From assembly GCF_000006405.1 (NCBI RefSeq), contig NW_003204538.1, forward strand, positions 40,373 to 104,372: a DNA stretch of 64,000 bases, in the 5' to 3' direction. This document shows positions 63,409 through 64,000 of the stretch, piece after piece (position 1 is the stretch's first letter; every line of letters starts with the position of its first letter). Source of the DNA: Perkinsus marinus ATCC 50983 (lineage: Eukaryota > Perkinsozoa > Perkinsida > Perkinsidae). The position numbers and the translations under genes are program-made. Below the pieces are notes generated by a model. It was not told where the DNA came from. It did not search any database and saw nothing but the letters and a program-made list of their open reading frames with translations.

Positions 63409-64000
63409 GTTGAGAGCTCAGCGTCCTTGGCAAATGGTTCATATGGACATAAGTGGTCCATTTAATAACGCCTTGGACACTATGTACGTGATAGCCTTAG
63501 TTGACAATTGGAGCTCTTATACGATAACTCGGATAGTTTTGAATACGCCGACTACCGAGGACTGTTTAGCACTGTTCAGGGTAGTGGATGCAACATTCAA
63601 CACTACACCTGAGGGCATACATACCGATAACGGTTCCCAATTCATTTCTACTGCGTTTGCAGATGCGATGAGTTCGGTCTCGTGTCGGCACGTTTGCTCC
63701 CAGTCTTCAGTTCCTGGTGTAATGGCAAATGCGAGAGAATGTTTCGCAATATTAACGAGAGGATTCGCTGCCAAAAGAATCCTAACGAGTTATCGTTTCT
63801 CACATTCAAACAAGTAGTGGTACGCGCCACTCAGCTGTTCAATACTGCCATTAGTGGTCGAACTACATATTCTCCGCATGAGATGATATTCACTTACGAG
63901 CCTTGGATACTTCCCAGACTTCCGGCGAAATACAGGCCTGGAAAGAGTTACGTCGAGTCGCAGCCTAATATTGATCCCCAATTACCCGCTAAAGGCGATT
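63332..64000 (+). CDS. pol: E5 integrase, frameshifted, incomplete
   Basis: The first frame (to 63817) has WQMVHMDISGPF with the first D and IHTDNGSQFIST with the second. Near 63690 reading moves to another frame that stays open to the window end and contains FSSWCNGKCERMF with the catalytic E, then TTYSPHEMIFTYEPW. The frame change lies between the second D and the E. The C-terminus and 3' LTR are outside the window. Confidence 0.85.

Larger units (their letters stand above)
59653..64000 (+). mobile_element. LTR retrotransposon E5 (gag-pol), runs off the window
   Basis: Plus-strand gag, protease, RT, RNase H and integrase in that order, with frame changes in gag, at gag-pol and twice in integrase. 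E4 and its copy at 53.8-55.3 kb are decayed relatives. Catalytic residues of RT, RNase H and integrase are all present, so only the frame breaks argue against activity. Confidence 0.9.

Overview
This is eukaryotic DNA, most likely a repeat-rich stretch of a protist genome in the dinoflagellate/perkinsid line (Perkinsus-like). Three things suggest this. There are at least two multi-exon genes with short GT..AG introns. Retrotransposons fill most of the window, with reverse transcriptase, RNase H and integrase motifs. A 21-base sequence at 50-70 (minus strand) closely resembles the trans-spliced leader of dinoflagellates and Perkinsus. I see no rRNA, tRNA, CRISPR array or bacterial-type operon.

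Layout. 1-4900: LTR-retrotransposon pol on the minus strand (E1), lacking gag. 5446-6624: a Tc1-like DNA transposon with 49-bp terminal inverted repeats, a TA target duplication and a DD34E transposase broken by one stop codon. 7227-8452: a small coiled-coil gene (minus) with phase-0 exons, between two tandem-repeat arrays. 10970-15711: the best host gene, at least 13 exons (plus), about 1,300 residues, acidic, with a 12-copy in-frame minisatellite, S/TQ motifs and a possible Mrc1/claspin-like region. 15938-20232: a decayed retrotransposon (E2, minus) with a definable 155-bp LTR and polypurine tract. 20.2-37.6 kb and 43.6-58.9 kb: a mosaic of direct and inverted segmental duplications. Five related units (U1-U5) recur, four of them carrying an LTR, a primer-binding site and a broken gag; a scaffold gap of 100 N lies between U3 and U4. 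Islands in the mosaic include a secreted Cys-rich/Thr-rich protein gene (33219-33992), a truncated Thr-rich paralogue (44617-44955) and an unresolved minus-strand gene (about 31.8-33.05 kb). 37610-43556: a young LTR retrotransposon (E3, minus) with identical 260-bp LTRs and a 4-bp target duplication, inserted into one copy of a duplicated segment; the empty site survives at 51999-52002. 59653-64000: another gag-pol element (E5, plus) that runs off the window.

How the parts work together. Most of the coding capacity is selfish: Gag, protease, RT/RNase H and integrase of at least four LTR families, plus one mariner-superfamily transposase. Almost every element carries frame breaks, often at short homopolymers, so real decay and assembly error must be separated before calling any of them dead. 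Host functions that can be argued from sequence are few: a checkpoint-mediator-like acidic protein, a coiled-coil protein and a secreted surface-type protein.
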